This document shows, in pieces, positions 1-8,881 of a stretch of 64,000 bases of DNA. Numbering within the stretch: the stretch's first letter is position 1; each line of letters opens with the position of its first letter. The stretch is from Acetobacterium bakii. GTDB taxonomy: Bacteria; Bacillota; Clostridia; Eubacteriales; Eubacteriaceae. The DNA lies in NCBI RefSeq assembly GCF_001263355.1, contig NZ_LGYO01000022.1, positions 156,283 to 220,282 on the forward strand. The letters are read 5' to 3'. The notes below the pieces were generated by a model, which saw nothing but the letters and a program-made list of their open reading frames with translations, had not been told where the DNA came from and searched no databases. The translations under genes were made by a program, and so were the position numbers.

Positions 1-2
1 CG

Positions 3-743
3 ACAATGAATACCATTGCCCAGGAAATGGCTGACGGCAGCTATGATTTAGTGGCAACGGTAGCCACCCCAGCATCTCAGGCATTTGTGAACATGAAGTC
101 GGAAACACCTCAGGTTTTCATCGCCGTATCTGATCCGGTTAAGGCCGGTATCCTGACCACCATGGAAAAACCTGATCACAACGCCACCGGAACATCCAAC
201 CCCATTCCGGTGGAAAAGATTATTGATCTTTCCAAAACCATGACACCGGGCATCAAAACCTTTGGTATTATCTACAACACCAGCGAGGTCAATTCAGTGA
301 GTACCGTTAATAAAGCAAAAGAATACATGACCGCCCAGGGCTATGAAATTAAAGAAGCCGTGGTGACCAATTCTTCTGAAGTAAAACAGGCAGTTGAAGG
401 TTTACTGAGCGAAGTGGATGCCATCTTTGTTCCTAATGACAGTGTGATTCAGAATGCCATGCCGACGGTTGCCGAGGCGGCCAAAGCGGCTAAAAAGCCT
501 GTCTACGGAAGCTCCGCAGTGATGGTAAACAGCGGCGCTCTGACCACCGTTGCCATTGGCGATGAAGCCATTGGGGCTGCTTCAGCAGACATGGCCATTG
601 CAATCTTAAACGGGAAAAACCCAGCGGAAATTCCTGCCGTCGCGGTGGAAGCTACCGATACGGTGATCAATCAAACAACCGCCGATGCCATCGGGATTGT
701 GATTCCAGCGGAAATCAGCAAAACAGCAACCACAGTAAAATAG
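3..743 (+). CDS. ABC transporter substrate-binding protein (5' truncated)
   Basis: This is the C-terminal part of an extracytoplasmic solute-binding protein of the ABC_sub_bind (TrpX-like) family. The reading frame is open back to the window edge, and the ATG at position 6 falls inside the conserved fold, before a segment typical of the family (VATVATPASQAFVNM), so the true start and any lipoprotein signal lie upstream. About 245 residues are present out of the roughly 320-340 usual for the family. The permease and ATPase genes follow directly, which supports an importer. The substrate cannot be read from sequence; relatives are annotated for tryptophan or other amino acids. Confidence 0.85.
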   Translation, partial: TMNTIAQEMADGSYDLVATVATPASQAFVNMKSETPQVFIAVSDPVKAGILTTMEKPDHNATGTSNPIPVEKIIDLSKTMTPGIKTFGIIYNTSEVNSVSTVNKAKEYMTAQGYEIKEAVVTNSSEVKQAVEGLLSEVDAIFVPNDSVIQNAMPTVAEAAKAAKKPVYGSSAVMVNSGALTTVAIGDEAIGAASADMAIAILNGKNPAEIPAVAVEATDTVINQTTADAIGIVIPAEISKTATTVK

Positions 744-787
744 TAAAACCGTCGGCCCCGGGAAACCTTTAAAGGAGAAATAAAATT

Positions 788-1687
788 ATGTCATTAGCTA
801 TTGGTTCACTTCAATTGGGATTGATTTACACGCTCATTGCAATGGGGATCTACATCAGTTTCAGAGTATTGAATATTCCTGATTTAACTGCCGAAGGAAG
901 TTTTGTGTTTGGAATGGCTGTAATGTCGGCAAGTGCCGTGGCCGGTCATCCCATTTTGGGGATTTTCTTCTCGCTGCTGGCAGGAGCGGCGGCCGGGCTC
1001 GTGACGGCGCTGCTCCAAACCAAGCTGCTGATTCCGGCGATTCTATCCGGGATTCTCACCATGACAGGGCTATACACCATTAATCTGACGGTGATGCAGG
1101 GTTCATCCAATGTGACGCTGCTAGGGGTCACCACTATTTATGATATCCTGGGCGACTTATTGCCCATGGATTTTGCCATCGCTAAAATTTTTGTATCGTT
1201 AATATTTGTGATTATTGCCATGTTAACCCTGGTGCTTTTTTTCAAAACCAACTGCGGACTTTGCATTCGTGCCATCGGTGACAATGAAATGATGGCCCGG
1301 TCCTCGTCCATGAGTGTGGATCTCTACAAGATTTTGGGACTGATGATCAGTAATGCTTTAATTGGCTTATGTGGCGGTCTCATCGCCTGTGATCAGGGTT
1401 ATGCCGACATGAATTCCGGTGTTGGGATGCTGGTTGTCGGTTTGGCCGCGGTTATTATCGGCGAAGCGTTTATCCGCAGACGGACGATTTTAGCGGGGAT
1501 GATCAGCTGCCTGCTGGGATCCATCATCTACCGTTTTATTCTGGCCCTGGCAATCAGTACCCGGATCTTCCCGGCCTATGCAATGAAGCTGTTATCAGCC
1601 ATTATCGTTACCATTGCGCTGGCGCTGCCGGCCGTTAAGTATTATAAAGAAAACTATCAGTTGAAAAAGAGGAACCGACATGCTTAG
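788..1687 (+). CDS. ABC transporter permease (TrpY-like)
   Basis: This is an integral membrane permease of the branched-chain-amino-acid/sugar permease superfamily, 299 residues with about eight to nine hydrophobic segments. It should form the channel for the binding protein encoded upstream. A strong AAAGGAGAAAT ribosome binding site precedes the ATG. The end overlaps the ATPase gene by 8 nt, indicating translational coupling. Residues near 161-185 (RAIGDNEMMARSSSM) resemble the cytoplasmic coupling-loop region that contacts the ATPase in this family. Substrate is unknown. Confidence 0.85.
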   Translation: MSLAIGSLQLGLIYTLIAMGIYISFRVLNIPDLTAEGSFVFGMAVMSASAVAGHPILGIFFSLLAGAAAGLVTALLQTKLLIPAILSGILTMTGLYTINLTVMQGSSNVTLLGVTTIYDILGDLLPMDFAIAKIFVSLIFVIIAMLTLVLFFKTNCGLCIRAIGDNEMMARSSSMSVDLYKILGLMISNALIGLCGGLIACDQGYADMNSGVGMLVVGLAAVIIGEAFIRRRTILAGMISCLLGSIIYRFILALAISTRIFPAYAMKLLSAIIVTIALALPAVKYYKENYQLKKRNRHA

Positions 1688-2441
1688 AATCATCAATTTG
1701 CAGAAGAAATTCACAGTAGAAAATGGCGCGGACAATCATATCTTAAACGGTTTGAACCTGACCGTTGAAGACGGGGAATTTGTGACAATTTTAGGAAATA
1801 ACGGCGCCGGGAAATCCACCCTTTTCAATCTTATCAGTGGCGCTGTTTTGCCCAATGACGGCTATATCTATTTGGATGAAAAAGACATTACCTTTATGCC
1901 GGAACACAAACGATCCCAATTTATCGGCCGTGTTTTCCAAAGTCCTATGCGGGGCACCGCACCGAATCTAACCGTTGCGGAAAATCTGGCTCTGGCCTAT
2001 GGCCGGCAAAACCGGAAGAACTTAAATTGGGCCCTGACCAAGCCGTTAAAGGCGATTTTTCGGGAGAAGCTGGCGGAAGCCGACATGGGTCTTGAGGATA
2101 AGCTGGACAGTAAGATTAAAAACTTATCCGGGGGACAATGTCAGGTGGTCGCCCTGATTATGTGCACCATCAAGCCTCCGGAACTGATTCTGCTCGATGA
2201 GCACACCGCGGCGCTGGACCCGAAGACAGCAGAAGACGTCATGGCTTTTACCCAAAGAGTTGTAAAAAAAGATCAGCTCACCGCTTTGATGATTACCCAT
2301 CACCTTGAGGATGCCATTGCCTATGGCAATCGACTGATCATGATGGATCGGGGCGTGGTTGCCCATGAATTTACCGGTGATGAGAAGAAAAATATCACTC
2401 CGGAAGAGCTGCGAACCTTGTATCATTTAAAAGAAAGTTAG
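1680..2441 (+). CDS. ABC transporter ATP-binding protein (TrpZ-like)
   Basis: This is the ATPase of the importer. Walker A GNNGAGKS lies at residues 39-46, the signature LSGGQ at 149-153, and Walker B ends in LLDE with D173 and E174, followed by a switch-histidine region (MITHHLEDA). At 253 residues it has the normal single-domain length. The start overlaps the permease stop by 8 nt. It should energise uptake at the inner face of the membrane. All motifs are intact. Confidence 0.92.
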   Translation: MLRIINLQKKFTVENGADNHILNGLNLTVEDGEFVTILGNNGAGKSTLFNLISGAVLPNDGYIYLDEKDITFMPEHKRSQFIGRVFQSPMRGTAPNLTVAENLALAYGRQNRKNLNWALTKPLKAIFREKLAEADMGLEDKLDSKIKNLSGGQCQVVALIMCTIKPPELILLDEHTAALDPKTAEDVMAFTQRVVKKDQLTALMITHHLEDAIAYGNRLIMMDRGVVAHEFTGDEKKNITPEELRTLYHLKES

Positions 2442-2452
2442 AGGCGTCGATT

Positions 2453-2761
2453 ATGGAAGAGGCACAAACGAAACTGCCCGCAACGGTGAAACGAGCGGTG
2501 CTGGTGGGGGAAAGCGCATGCTGCCTGGTCAGGATGGTTGTGAAAGCCGGGACCATGCCTCCAATGCATGCCCATCCCCAGGCTCAGATCGATTATATGA
2601 TCAGCGGATCCGCGGAGGTGAGCATTGACGGGGTCATTACCCATGTAAAACCGGGAGAATCGATTTTTATTCCCGCCGGGGCCACCCATGGCTTTATGGT
2701 CAGTGAAGAGGATCAGGAATTTCTGGAGTTTTTCACTCCGGGAAGAGACGATCTTTTCTGA
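2453..2761 (+). CDS. Cupin-domain protein
   Basis: This is a single-domain cupin of 102 residues. The metal-binding cupin signature is visible as PPMHAHPQAQIDYMISG (motif 1 with two His and a Gln) and PAGATHGFMV (motif 2 His). The start has a GAGG ribosome binding site overlapping the ATPase stop, and the gap is only 11 nt, so it is probably the last gene of the transporter operon. It may bind or modify the transported ligand or act as a sensor. The exact reaction is not predictable from a lone cupin. Confidence 0.8.
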   Translation: MEEAQTKLPATVKRAVLVGESACCLVRMVVKAGTMPPMHAHPQAQIDYMISGSAEVSIDGVITHVKPGESIFIPAGATHGFMVSEEDQEFLEFFTPGRDDLF

Positions 2762-2804
2762 TTCAGGCGAATGAATTTTATGGGAATCACCGAAATAGAG
2801 TTTT

Positions 2805-2849
2805 AAACAGTCCGCCGATCTTGAGGCATCATGTATCGGCGGACTGTTT
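2805..2849. terminator. Bidirectional intrinsic terminator
   Basis: A perfect 15-bp inverted repeat (AAACAGTCCGCCGAT and its complement) with a 15-nt loop sits between the convergent cupin and ybaK genes and is flanked by T-runs on both sides. It should terminate both transcripts. Confidence 0.85.
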
Positions 2850-3334
2850 TATTTCATGATGATATCCCCGTACACGGCATGGACAGCGTGGCACAGATCA
2901 TCCGGGCGGAGTTTTAATTGGGAACCGATTTTTCCGCCGCTTACATAGATTTCAGCCAAGCCTTTGGCGGTGTCGCTGATAATTGTTTGATACTGCTTTT
3001 TCATGCCGATGGCAGTACAGCCGCCCCGAACATATCCGGTAATTTTGTTTAAATCTTTCACATGAATCATGGCAATTGACTTTTCATCAACCGATCGGGC
3101 CGCTTTCTTCATATCCAATTCTTCCGCAATGGGAATCACAAACACAAAATAATCGTCGCTTTTTCCCACCGTCACCAATGTTTTATACACTAATTCATAG
3201 GGTAGATCTAACTTGTCGGCGGTCTGCAGACCGTCAATAAACGCATCACTTTCATAGGTTTGATGCTGGTAGTCGATTTTCAATTTATCCAAAATGCGCA
3301 TGGCATTGGTTTTAACTTCTTTCTGTTTTGACAT
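2849..3334 (-). CDS. ybaK: YbaK/EbsC-family Cys-tRNA(Pro) deacylase
   Basis: This 161-residue protein belongs to the YbaK/ProX-type aminoacyl-tRNA deacylases, which remove cysteine mischarged onto tRNA-Pro. The typical core is visible: the TLVTVGKSDDYFVFVIP strand, a KKAARSVDEKS segment with the conserved lysine, and GYVRGGCTAIGMKK, which matches the family G(Y)xxGGxxPxG region. A GAGGAGG ribosome binding site precedes the ATG. It is probably a single-gene transcript ending at the bidirectional terminator. Confidence 0.88.
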   Translation of the reverse strand: MSKQKEVKTNAMRILDKLKIDYQHQTYESDAFIDGLQTADKLDLPYELVYKTLVTVGKSDDYFVFVIPIAEELDMKKAARSVDEKSIAMIHVKDLNKITGYVRGGCTAIGMKKQYQTIISDTAKGLAEIYVSGGKIGSQLKLRPDDLCHAVHAVYGDIIMK

Positions 3335-3491
3335 GTTGCCTCCTCGTATTATTATTCAAAGATTGATATTTCTATTTAATTCTATCACGACACATAAATA
3401 ATTTAAATTAAATCCGTAATATGATAAAATAATAAGCACAGACTATTCCGGTTTTTTAGAAACCAGCGAATAGGACATCATGATATCATAA

Positions 3492-4031
3492 ATGCTGCAA
3501 AATATTGATAAAAGAAAGTTGGCTTTTAATATGGACTATTCATTTTTAGGGATTGATAAAAATCCTGTCACCCGTTTTACCTTTGAGGATAAAAAGAAAT
3601 TTTTACAGGACCCCGGTGCCATTGATAAGGGCATTAAGGAACTGGCCGATGCGGTCAATTCGGTTAACGTCCTGTTTACCATGAACTCCTGTCAGGGATT
3701 TCTTATCGAAAGCGAACGAGACGAACATTGTCAGGAAACTTATGTTGATTTTTATGTGGTAAACCATCAGGACCAGATCGCCAATATGCTGCTAACCTCA
3801 TTGGTCAGTAAATTCGATGCCTTAATTGACTGCAAATTAGTTTACGAAGCTGATTATAATTTTATCTCCGAGGACGAAGTGGAGGTCAATGGCTTTGTAA
3901 ATCTAAGATACGGTATTAAATTGTATGAACTAAGACCTGATCTGATGGCAACCACCTACCGGGAAATAATCGAACACATTAAACGATTTGCCGTAGCGGC
4001 CAATAAACAACCGAGTGAGGTTTCAAAATAA
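3492..4031 (+). CDS. Hypothetical protein
   Basis: This is a 179-residue soluble protein I do not recognise with confidence. It has no signal peptide or membrane segment. A central segment (NSVNVLFTMNSCQGFLIES) loosely recalls the SC(S/Q)G motif of TYW3/Taw3-like proteins, but the rest does not clearly match, so this is only a weak hint. No good ribosome binding site precedes the ATG at 3492; an internal ATG at 3531 (MDYSFLG) is an alternative start. It is flanked by genes on separate transcripts. Confidence 0.65.
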   Translation: MLQNIDKRKLAFNMDYSFLGIDKNPVTRFTFEDKKKFLQDPGAIDKGIKELADAVNSVNVLFTMNSCQGFLIESERDEHCQETYVDFYVVNHQDQIANMLLTSLVSKFDALIDCKLVYEADYNFISEDEVEVNGFVNLRYGIKLYELRPDLMATTYREIIEHIKRFAVAANKQPSEVSK

Positions 4032-4117
4032 CAAATAATCCAACAAAGCAATTTGCGGTTAGGTTTAGGGAGTTTATTATTACCAATTAATCCTAATCTG
4101 AAGGAGGAAATCAAATC

Positions 4118-5056
4118 ATTAATAAATTGCAGAATAAAGGTGTTGTATTTGCATTGGCGACATTCTGCTGCCTTCTGTGGGGCAGTGCTTTTCCCAGTGT
4201 GAAAATAGGCTACAGTCTTTTTGATATCCAGACAGCCGGTGCGCAGATTCTCTTTGCCGGTTATCGTTTTACCATGGCCGGGGTTCTGACGCTGATCATG
4301 GCGTGTATTTTCTACCGAAAATGGATTGTCCCGGGAACCGGTGAGCTGAGAGGAATGGTAAGCCTGGGACTGGTACAGACGGCCATTCAGTACATCTTTT
4401 TTTATATCGGTCTGGCCAACATAACCGGTGTGAAGGGTTCAATCATCAATGCGTCTTCGACCTTTTTAGTCATTCTCTTTGCGCATATCATCTTAAAAAA
4501 CGAAAAGATAACCCGGGCAAAAGTCTTCGGCTGTGTTTTGGGAATGGCCGGCGTGATCCTGATCCAGCTTAACGGCGGCCAAATAGACAGCAGTTTTTCG
4601 TTAACCGGTGACGGTTTTCTTTTTTTAGCCTGTATCGCCTCGGCAATGGGTGTTGTACTGACCCGTATTTTCACAAAAAAAAGCGACTCCATGGCATTAA
4701 CCGCTTATCAACTGATGATCGGCGGGGTGGCGCTGATCATCGTCGGCCGGATCATGGGCGGCGAGATTACCCAGGTTACGACATCGGGAATTTTATTGCT
4801 GGTTTATCTGGCAGTTCTGTCGGCCTTGGCCTTCACAATCTGGACGGTGCTGCTTAAGTATAATCCGGTGGGCGTCGTGGCAATCTATGGCTTTATGATC
4901 CCGGTATTCGGGGTTGTTTTGTCTGGATTTTTTCTCGGCGAACAGTTTCTGAGTCTGCGGACCATCATAGCGCTTATGTGTGTCAGTGTCGGGATATGGA
5001 TCGTTAACCGGGAACAAAGCAAAAAACCTCAAAATATTTCAAATGAAATATTTTGA
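4118..5056 (+). CDS. DMT-superfamily (EamA) exporter
   Basis: This is a drug/metabolite transporter of about 310 residues with ten predicted membrane segments arranged as two EamA repeats. The first repeat opens with CLLWGSAFPSVKIGYSLF, typical of the family. Two starts are possible: TTG at 4127, which is 19 nt from the AAGGAGG at 4101-4107, or an in-frame ATT at 4118, which has ideal spacing of about 10 nt. I chose ATT, a rare but known start codon, and this is uncertain. The 3' end of the gene lies inside its own terminator hairpin, so the locus is separate from the peptide cluster downstream. Confidence 0.82.
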   Translation: MNKLQNKGVVFALATFCCLLWGSAFPSVKIGYSLFDIQTAGAQILFAGYRFTMAGVLTLIMACIFYRKWIVPGTGELRGMVSLGLVQTAIQYIFFYIGLANITGVKGSIINASSTFLVILFAHIILKNEKITRAKVFGCVLGMAGVILIQLNGGQIDSSFSLTGDGFLFLACIASAMGVVLTRIFTKKSDSMALTAYQLMIGGVALIIVGRIMGGEITQVTTSGILLLVYLAVLSALAFTIWTVLLKYNPVGVVAIYGFMIPVFGVVLSGFFLGEQFLSLRTIIALMCVSVGIWIVNREQSKKPQNISNEIF

Positions 5057-5064
5057 GGTTTTTT
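5023..5064 (+). terminator. Intrinsic terminator overlapping the DMT stop codon
   Basis: An 18-bp inverted repeat (AAAACCTCAAAATATTTC and its complement) with a 4-nt loop is followed by eight Ts. The last codons and stop (5054-5056) lie within the hairpin. Confidence 0.9.
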
Positions 5065-5176
5065 TTGCAGACAAAGTCACAGCTCTGAATTTTAGCTGCT
5101 TTCTTTTTCAAAAATAAATACGCGAACAACAAAACTCCTTAAAAAAAATAAAAGTGACAACCAGTTAATATAAAAA

Positions 5177-5205
5177 TAGACAAAAACAGAAAAATAGACT
5201 ACACT
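5177..5205 (+). promoter_or_regulatory. Candidate sigma-A promoter of the RiPP cluster
   Basis: TAGACA (5177-5182), a 17-bp spacer and TACACT (5200-5205) lie in the A/T-rich gap between the upstream terminator and the first radical SAM gene. Transcription would start about 65 nt before the TTG start codon. The match is moderate. Confidence 0.4.
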
Positions 5206-5276
5206 AAAAACAATAATTTAATAATAGCCTGTAAAAAAATATAAAGGGACAACGAAATACAACTTGGAGGCACATA

Positions 5277-8200
5277 TTGAAAACGGTTAACTTAAAGCTG
5301 ATGCTGATTCACCGGGGAACGAGAACCCATTCAATCACGCAAATTGAGCCCATTGGCCATATGTCTTTGGCGGAAATGATGGCGAGCAAAGGTATCGACG
5401 TGGCGGTTTTTTCAGGAGAATTATTAACAGGTCTGGAATTCCTTGAGCGTTCTGGCAGCGACTGCAATACGGTGGTGGGTTTGTATTGCGATTATGAGAA
5501 TCAGTCGGTCGTTGAAAGCTTTTCAAAGGAAATAAAAAAGCGATTTGGCAGCTATGTTTTTCTGGGCGGACCCCAGACCGTGGGACTGGGTGAATATTTT
5601 TTGCGGGCCAGCCAGGCGGATGCGATCATGCGTGGAGAAGGCGAATTTTCTCTGGATGCAGCCATCAGCGCTATTCAAAATGAAGACGAGGCAAAATGGG
5701 AAGCCATTCCGGGAATGTGTTCATTTCGGAAAGACAACACCTATTATGACAATGGCATCTATCCGGCCATTGAGAATTTAGATGAATTGCCCATTATCAC
5801 GGGTAAAATTAAATCTTCCCAACATCAGGGAATTAACCATATGGCAGTCATGTCAGGACGAGGGTGTCCTTTCCACTGCTCTTTTTGTTATGAAGGGGCA
5901 AATAGCAAGAATGTTCGACGACGCAGTGTGGACAGCGTTATGAAAGAAATCCGCTGCCGGCTGGCACAAAACCCCAATGTCAAATACATTTTTTTCGGGG
6001 ATGACACCTTTACCCTGGACAAACAACGGGTTAAAGCCTTTTGCGAACAATTGACAGCGCTGCGAAAAGAGCATGATTTTGTGTGGTTTGCCGATGCCCA
6101 TGTGAATATCGTCTATAAATATCCGGAAATCGTGAAAATGATGGTTGATGCCGGCCTGGTGCGGATGCAAATCGGAATAGAGAGCTGCAATCAGCATATC
6201 ATTGATATTTATAATAAAAAAATAAAACGGGAGGATCTCTTTAAGGTCATTGAAATCTGCAAAGCGGCCAAGCTCCCCCAGTTAGTGGGTAATATCATCA
6301 TCGGCGGGGCCCTGGAAACCCGGGAAACCCTGAACTATACATTCAGCACCGTCAATGAGATGATCAAGGCCGGCCGGGGCATGGTGGAGGTGGTCAGCAC
6401 TTTTTATATGCCTTTTCCCGAAACCGCCATGTCGAAAAACCCCGAGGCTTTCGGTATTACCGTGAAAGATGAAAAAGCCCTGACATCGGTGGGCGATTTT
6501 CCGGTAGTTGAAACAGCGGCACTGAATATTGAGGATATCTGCGGAGCCCGAAATGAGTTTTTCGAAGAAAATATGCAGCTCATGCGTAAAATGCTCAGCG
6601 CCGGCGAGATTCCCGATGAGGTGATTCTGGAAAGCTATGCACTCAGCGAGAAATACGGTCTCAGCGGCATGTGGCAGGGCTTGGCCTATTCCCGGTATCC
6701 TTATTTCGATGCCCAGTATAAGGCCCGAATCCGCGGGGACAAGCTTACCAAAGACTATGACAGGTCATCCGTTTTTGATACCCATCCGCAGCGCATTGCC
6801 ATGCTTTCCCTGACACCGGAGCTAGCGGCGGAAATTCCGGTTTTAAACGGATTTGTGTATTCGCCGTTTGAATTTGAGGTGCTGACATACGCATCGGGTA
6901 AGCTCACCATCAACGAAATGGCGGACATTCTCTTTGTAAACCAGCAGCAGAACTTTGCGAATCTTCAGGAATTCAAGCTACATCTGTTAGAAACCATTAA
7001 AAAACTGGAATCCGTGGGCATGTGTGTGCTGTCGGGGGCACTAAAAGCCGCAGGTTTGGAAAAAGAATGGGCGCAGCAGGAAAAAATGGTGGAGAAAACA
7101 GTGAAAAACAAGGTAATCCTTTATAAATTATCGACTTTTGGTATGGAAATAGCCGGTTTCGCCAGAAACGGCGCGTTCCTGGGTGTTTACGGACTGGCAA
7201 GCTATCTTGATTCGAAAGGATATGACGCCTACGTGTGCGAATGCCGGGCGGATCAGGCCGGTGATTATCTGAAGCAATTCAATCTCAGTGAAGTCATTGG
7301 CATTGGATTTTCGGTTGACTTTGAAAACAAACATGTGGCCAAAAAAGTGGCGGCGACCATGACCGAGGTGTACGGCATTCCGGTGCTTATCGGCGGACCC
7401 GAAGCGATCTCCCTAGATGAGGATTATCTCAGACAGTCAAAGGCAAGCGCCATTGTAAGGGGCGAAGGGGAGCTGGCCATGGTGGCGGTTCTTGATGCCG
7501 TAAAAGAAAAGAGAAGCCTGGCTGACATACCCGGAATTTTCTATATCAATAAAAAAGATGAATGCATTGACCGGGGCGAAGGCCCGGTTGTCGAAAATCT
7601 CGATGACCTGCCGTTTCCCGCCTATGATAAAAGCATTACCCCCATCGATTACTCCAGTCTGTACCTGATGAGCAGCCGGGGCTGTCCCTATCACTGTGTT
7701 TTCTGTCATGAAGGAGCGCTGATCCGGCCCATGCGGCAGCGGAGTGTGGAAAATGTCATCGCGGAAATGAAACATTTTCTATTGAAGTATCCACAACTCA
7801 ATTATTTTAAATTCTGTGACGATACCCTGGTCACCAATCCCAGGTGGTTGGATGACTTCTGTAAGCAGGCCAAGGCGCTTCAGGCGGTTAAGCCTTTCCA
7901 ATTCTACTGTGAAGCTGATGTGGTGTCCCTAAGCCGACGGCCCGAAGTTTTAAAGGACATGGTGGATGCCGGACTGAATCGACTGCAAATCGGCATCGAG
8001 TCGGTGGATAAAGACATGCTGAAGGTATACCGGAAAAATATTTCACCGGAAATGGTTGAAATTGTTGTAAAAGCAGCCTACGATGCCGGCGTTCAGCAGG
8101 TTTTCGGAGCGTTGCTGGTGGGGGGGCCCTTTGAAAACCGGGAGCATATTGAGAAAAACAAGGCCTTTGGCGCCAAACTGCTGCGTCTGGGCCCGGGCAT

Positions 8201-8867
8201 GATGGAAATTGCCCCGAGTATTGTGATGCCCTATCCGATGACAGATATTGGCCTGCATCCGGAAAAATACGGTTTAACCATTTATGACAAACAGGGGCTG
8301 GGATCGATTTCGGATTATCCCATTATGGACAGCGAAAAAATGGATCGCCGGGAAATCATGGAAGCCTATCAGGAATACCTCCAGAGCTTTGTGGATGAGG
8401 TAAAAGTCATGCTCAATGCCGGGGAGTTAAGTCATGAGGATATTTTAAGATGTTACAAAACCTCAATGGCAGCCAATGGTCCTAAATACTGGACGAATAT
8501 TATTACCCATCACAAACCAACCTTAACCGCCTATTACACCATGCTGGCCAGAGCGGCGGCCAGTCGGATTGTGGATGTGGATCCAGTGGAATTACCCAGC
8601 TGGCGGCCCCAGCGCATGATTGAAATGTGGCGGGATGTGAATTTTTCCCAGGGCTATCCGGTTTTGTGGGGAGAGGCATTATCCCCATTTGAATATGAAG
8701 TGATGAAATACTGTACCGGCAAAAGCACCATCGCCGCCATTGCCGAAATACTCTACGACCGATTTGGCAAACCATTTGGCGAAAATCTCAATGAATTGAC
8801 AGAACGGATCATTGAAACCATGAAAGTGTTTGATAAAAAATACTGGCTTCTTGTTGTTCCGTTCTAG
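5277..8867 (+). CDS. Tandem double B12-binding radical SAM RiPP maturase
   Basis: This 1196-residue protein contains two complete maturases in one chain. Each half has a cobalamin-binding Rossmann domain (GGPQ and GGPE segments near residues 97 and 705), a radical SAM core with CxxxCxxC (C197, C201, C204 and C803, C807, C810), a conserved DDT motif after it (GDDTFT, CDDTLVT), and a C-terminal winged-helix-like segment beginning SPFE(F/Y)EV that resembles PqqD. Such enzymes usually C-methylate or crosslink peptide residues. Single-unit relatives here are about 570-580 residues, so this is a fusion or an intragenic duplication. The TTG start is supported by TTGGAGG six nt upstream. It heads the cluster. 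Confidence 0.85.
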   Translation: MKTVNLKLMLIHRGTRTHSITQIEPIGHMSLAEMMASKGIDVAVFSGELLTGLEFLERSGSDCNTVVGLYCDYENQSVVESFSKEIKKRFGSYVFLGGPQTVGLGEYFLRASQADAIMRGEGEFSLDAAISAIQNEDEAKWEAIPGMCSFRKDNTYYDNGIYPAIENLDELPIITGKIKSSQHQGINHMAVMSGRGCPFHCSFCYEGANSKNVRRRSVDSVMKEIRCRLAQNPNVKYIFFGDDTFTLDKQRVKAFCEQLTALRKEHDFVWFADAHVNIVYKYPEIVKMMVDAGLVRMQIGIESCNQHIIDIYNKKIKREDLFKVIEICKAAKLPQLVGNIIIGGALETRETLNYTFSTVNEMIKAGRGMVEVVSTFYMPFPETAMSKNPEAFGITVKDEKALTSVGDFPVVETAALNIEDICGARNEFFEENMQLMRKMLSAGEIPDEVILESYALSEKYGLSGMWQGLAYSRYPYFDAQYKARIRGDKLTKDYDRSSVFDTHPQRIAMLSLTPELAAEIPVLNGFVYSPFEFEVLTYASGKLTINEMADILFVNQQQNFANLQEFKLHLLETIKKLESVGMCVLSGALKAAGLEKEWAQQEKMVEKTVKNKVILYKLSTFGMEIAGFARNGAFLGVYGLASYLDSKGYDAYVCECRADQAGDYLKQFNLSEVIGIGFSVDFENKHVAKKVAATMTEVYGIPVLIGGPEAISLDEDYLRQSKASAIVRGEGELAMVAVLDAVKEKRSLADIPGIFYINKKDECIDRGEGPVVENLDDLPFPAYDKSITPIDYSSLYLMSSRGCPYHCVFCHEGALIRPMRQRSVENVIAEMKHFLLKYPQLNYFKFCDDTLVTNPRWLDDFCKQAKALQAVKPFQFYCEADVVSLSRRPEVLKDMVDAGLNRLQIGIESVDKDMLKVYRKNISPEMVEIVVKAAYDAGVQQVFGALLVGGPFENREHIEKNKAFGAKLLRLGPGMMEIAPSIVMPYPMTDIGLHPEKYGLTIYDKQGLGSISDYPIMDSEKMDRREIMEAYQEYLQSFVDEVKVMLNAGELSHEDILRCYKTSMAANGPKYWTNIITHHKPTLTAYYTMLARAAASRIVDVDPVELPSWRPQRMIEMWRDVNFSQGYPVLWGEALSPFEYEVMKYCTGKSTIAAIAEILYDRFGKPFGENLNELTERIIETMKVFDKKYWLLVVPF

Positions 8868-8881
8868 AAAAAGGGTATAAA

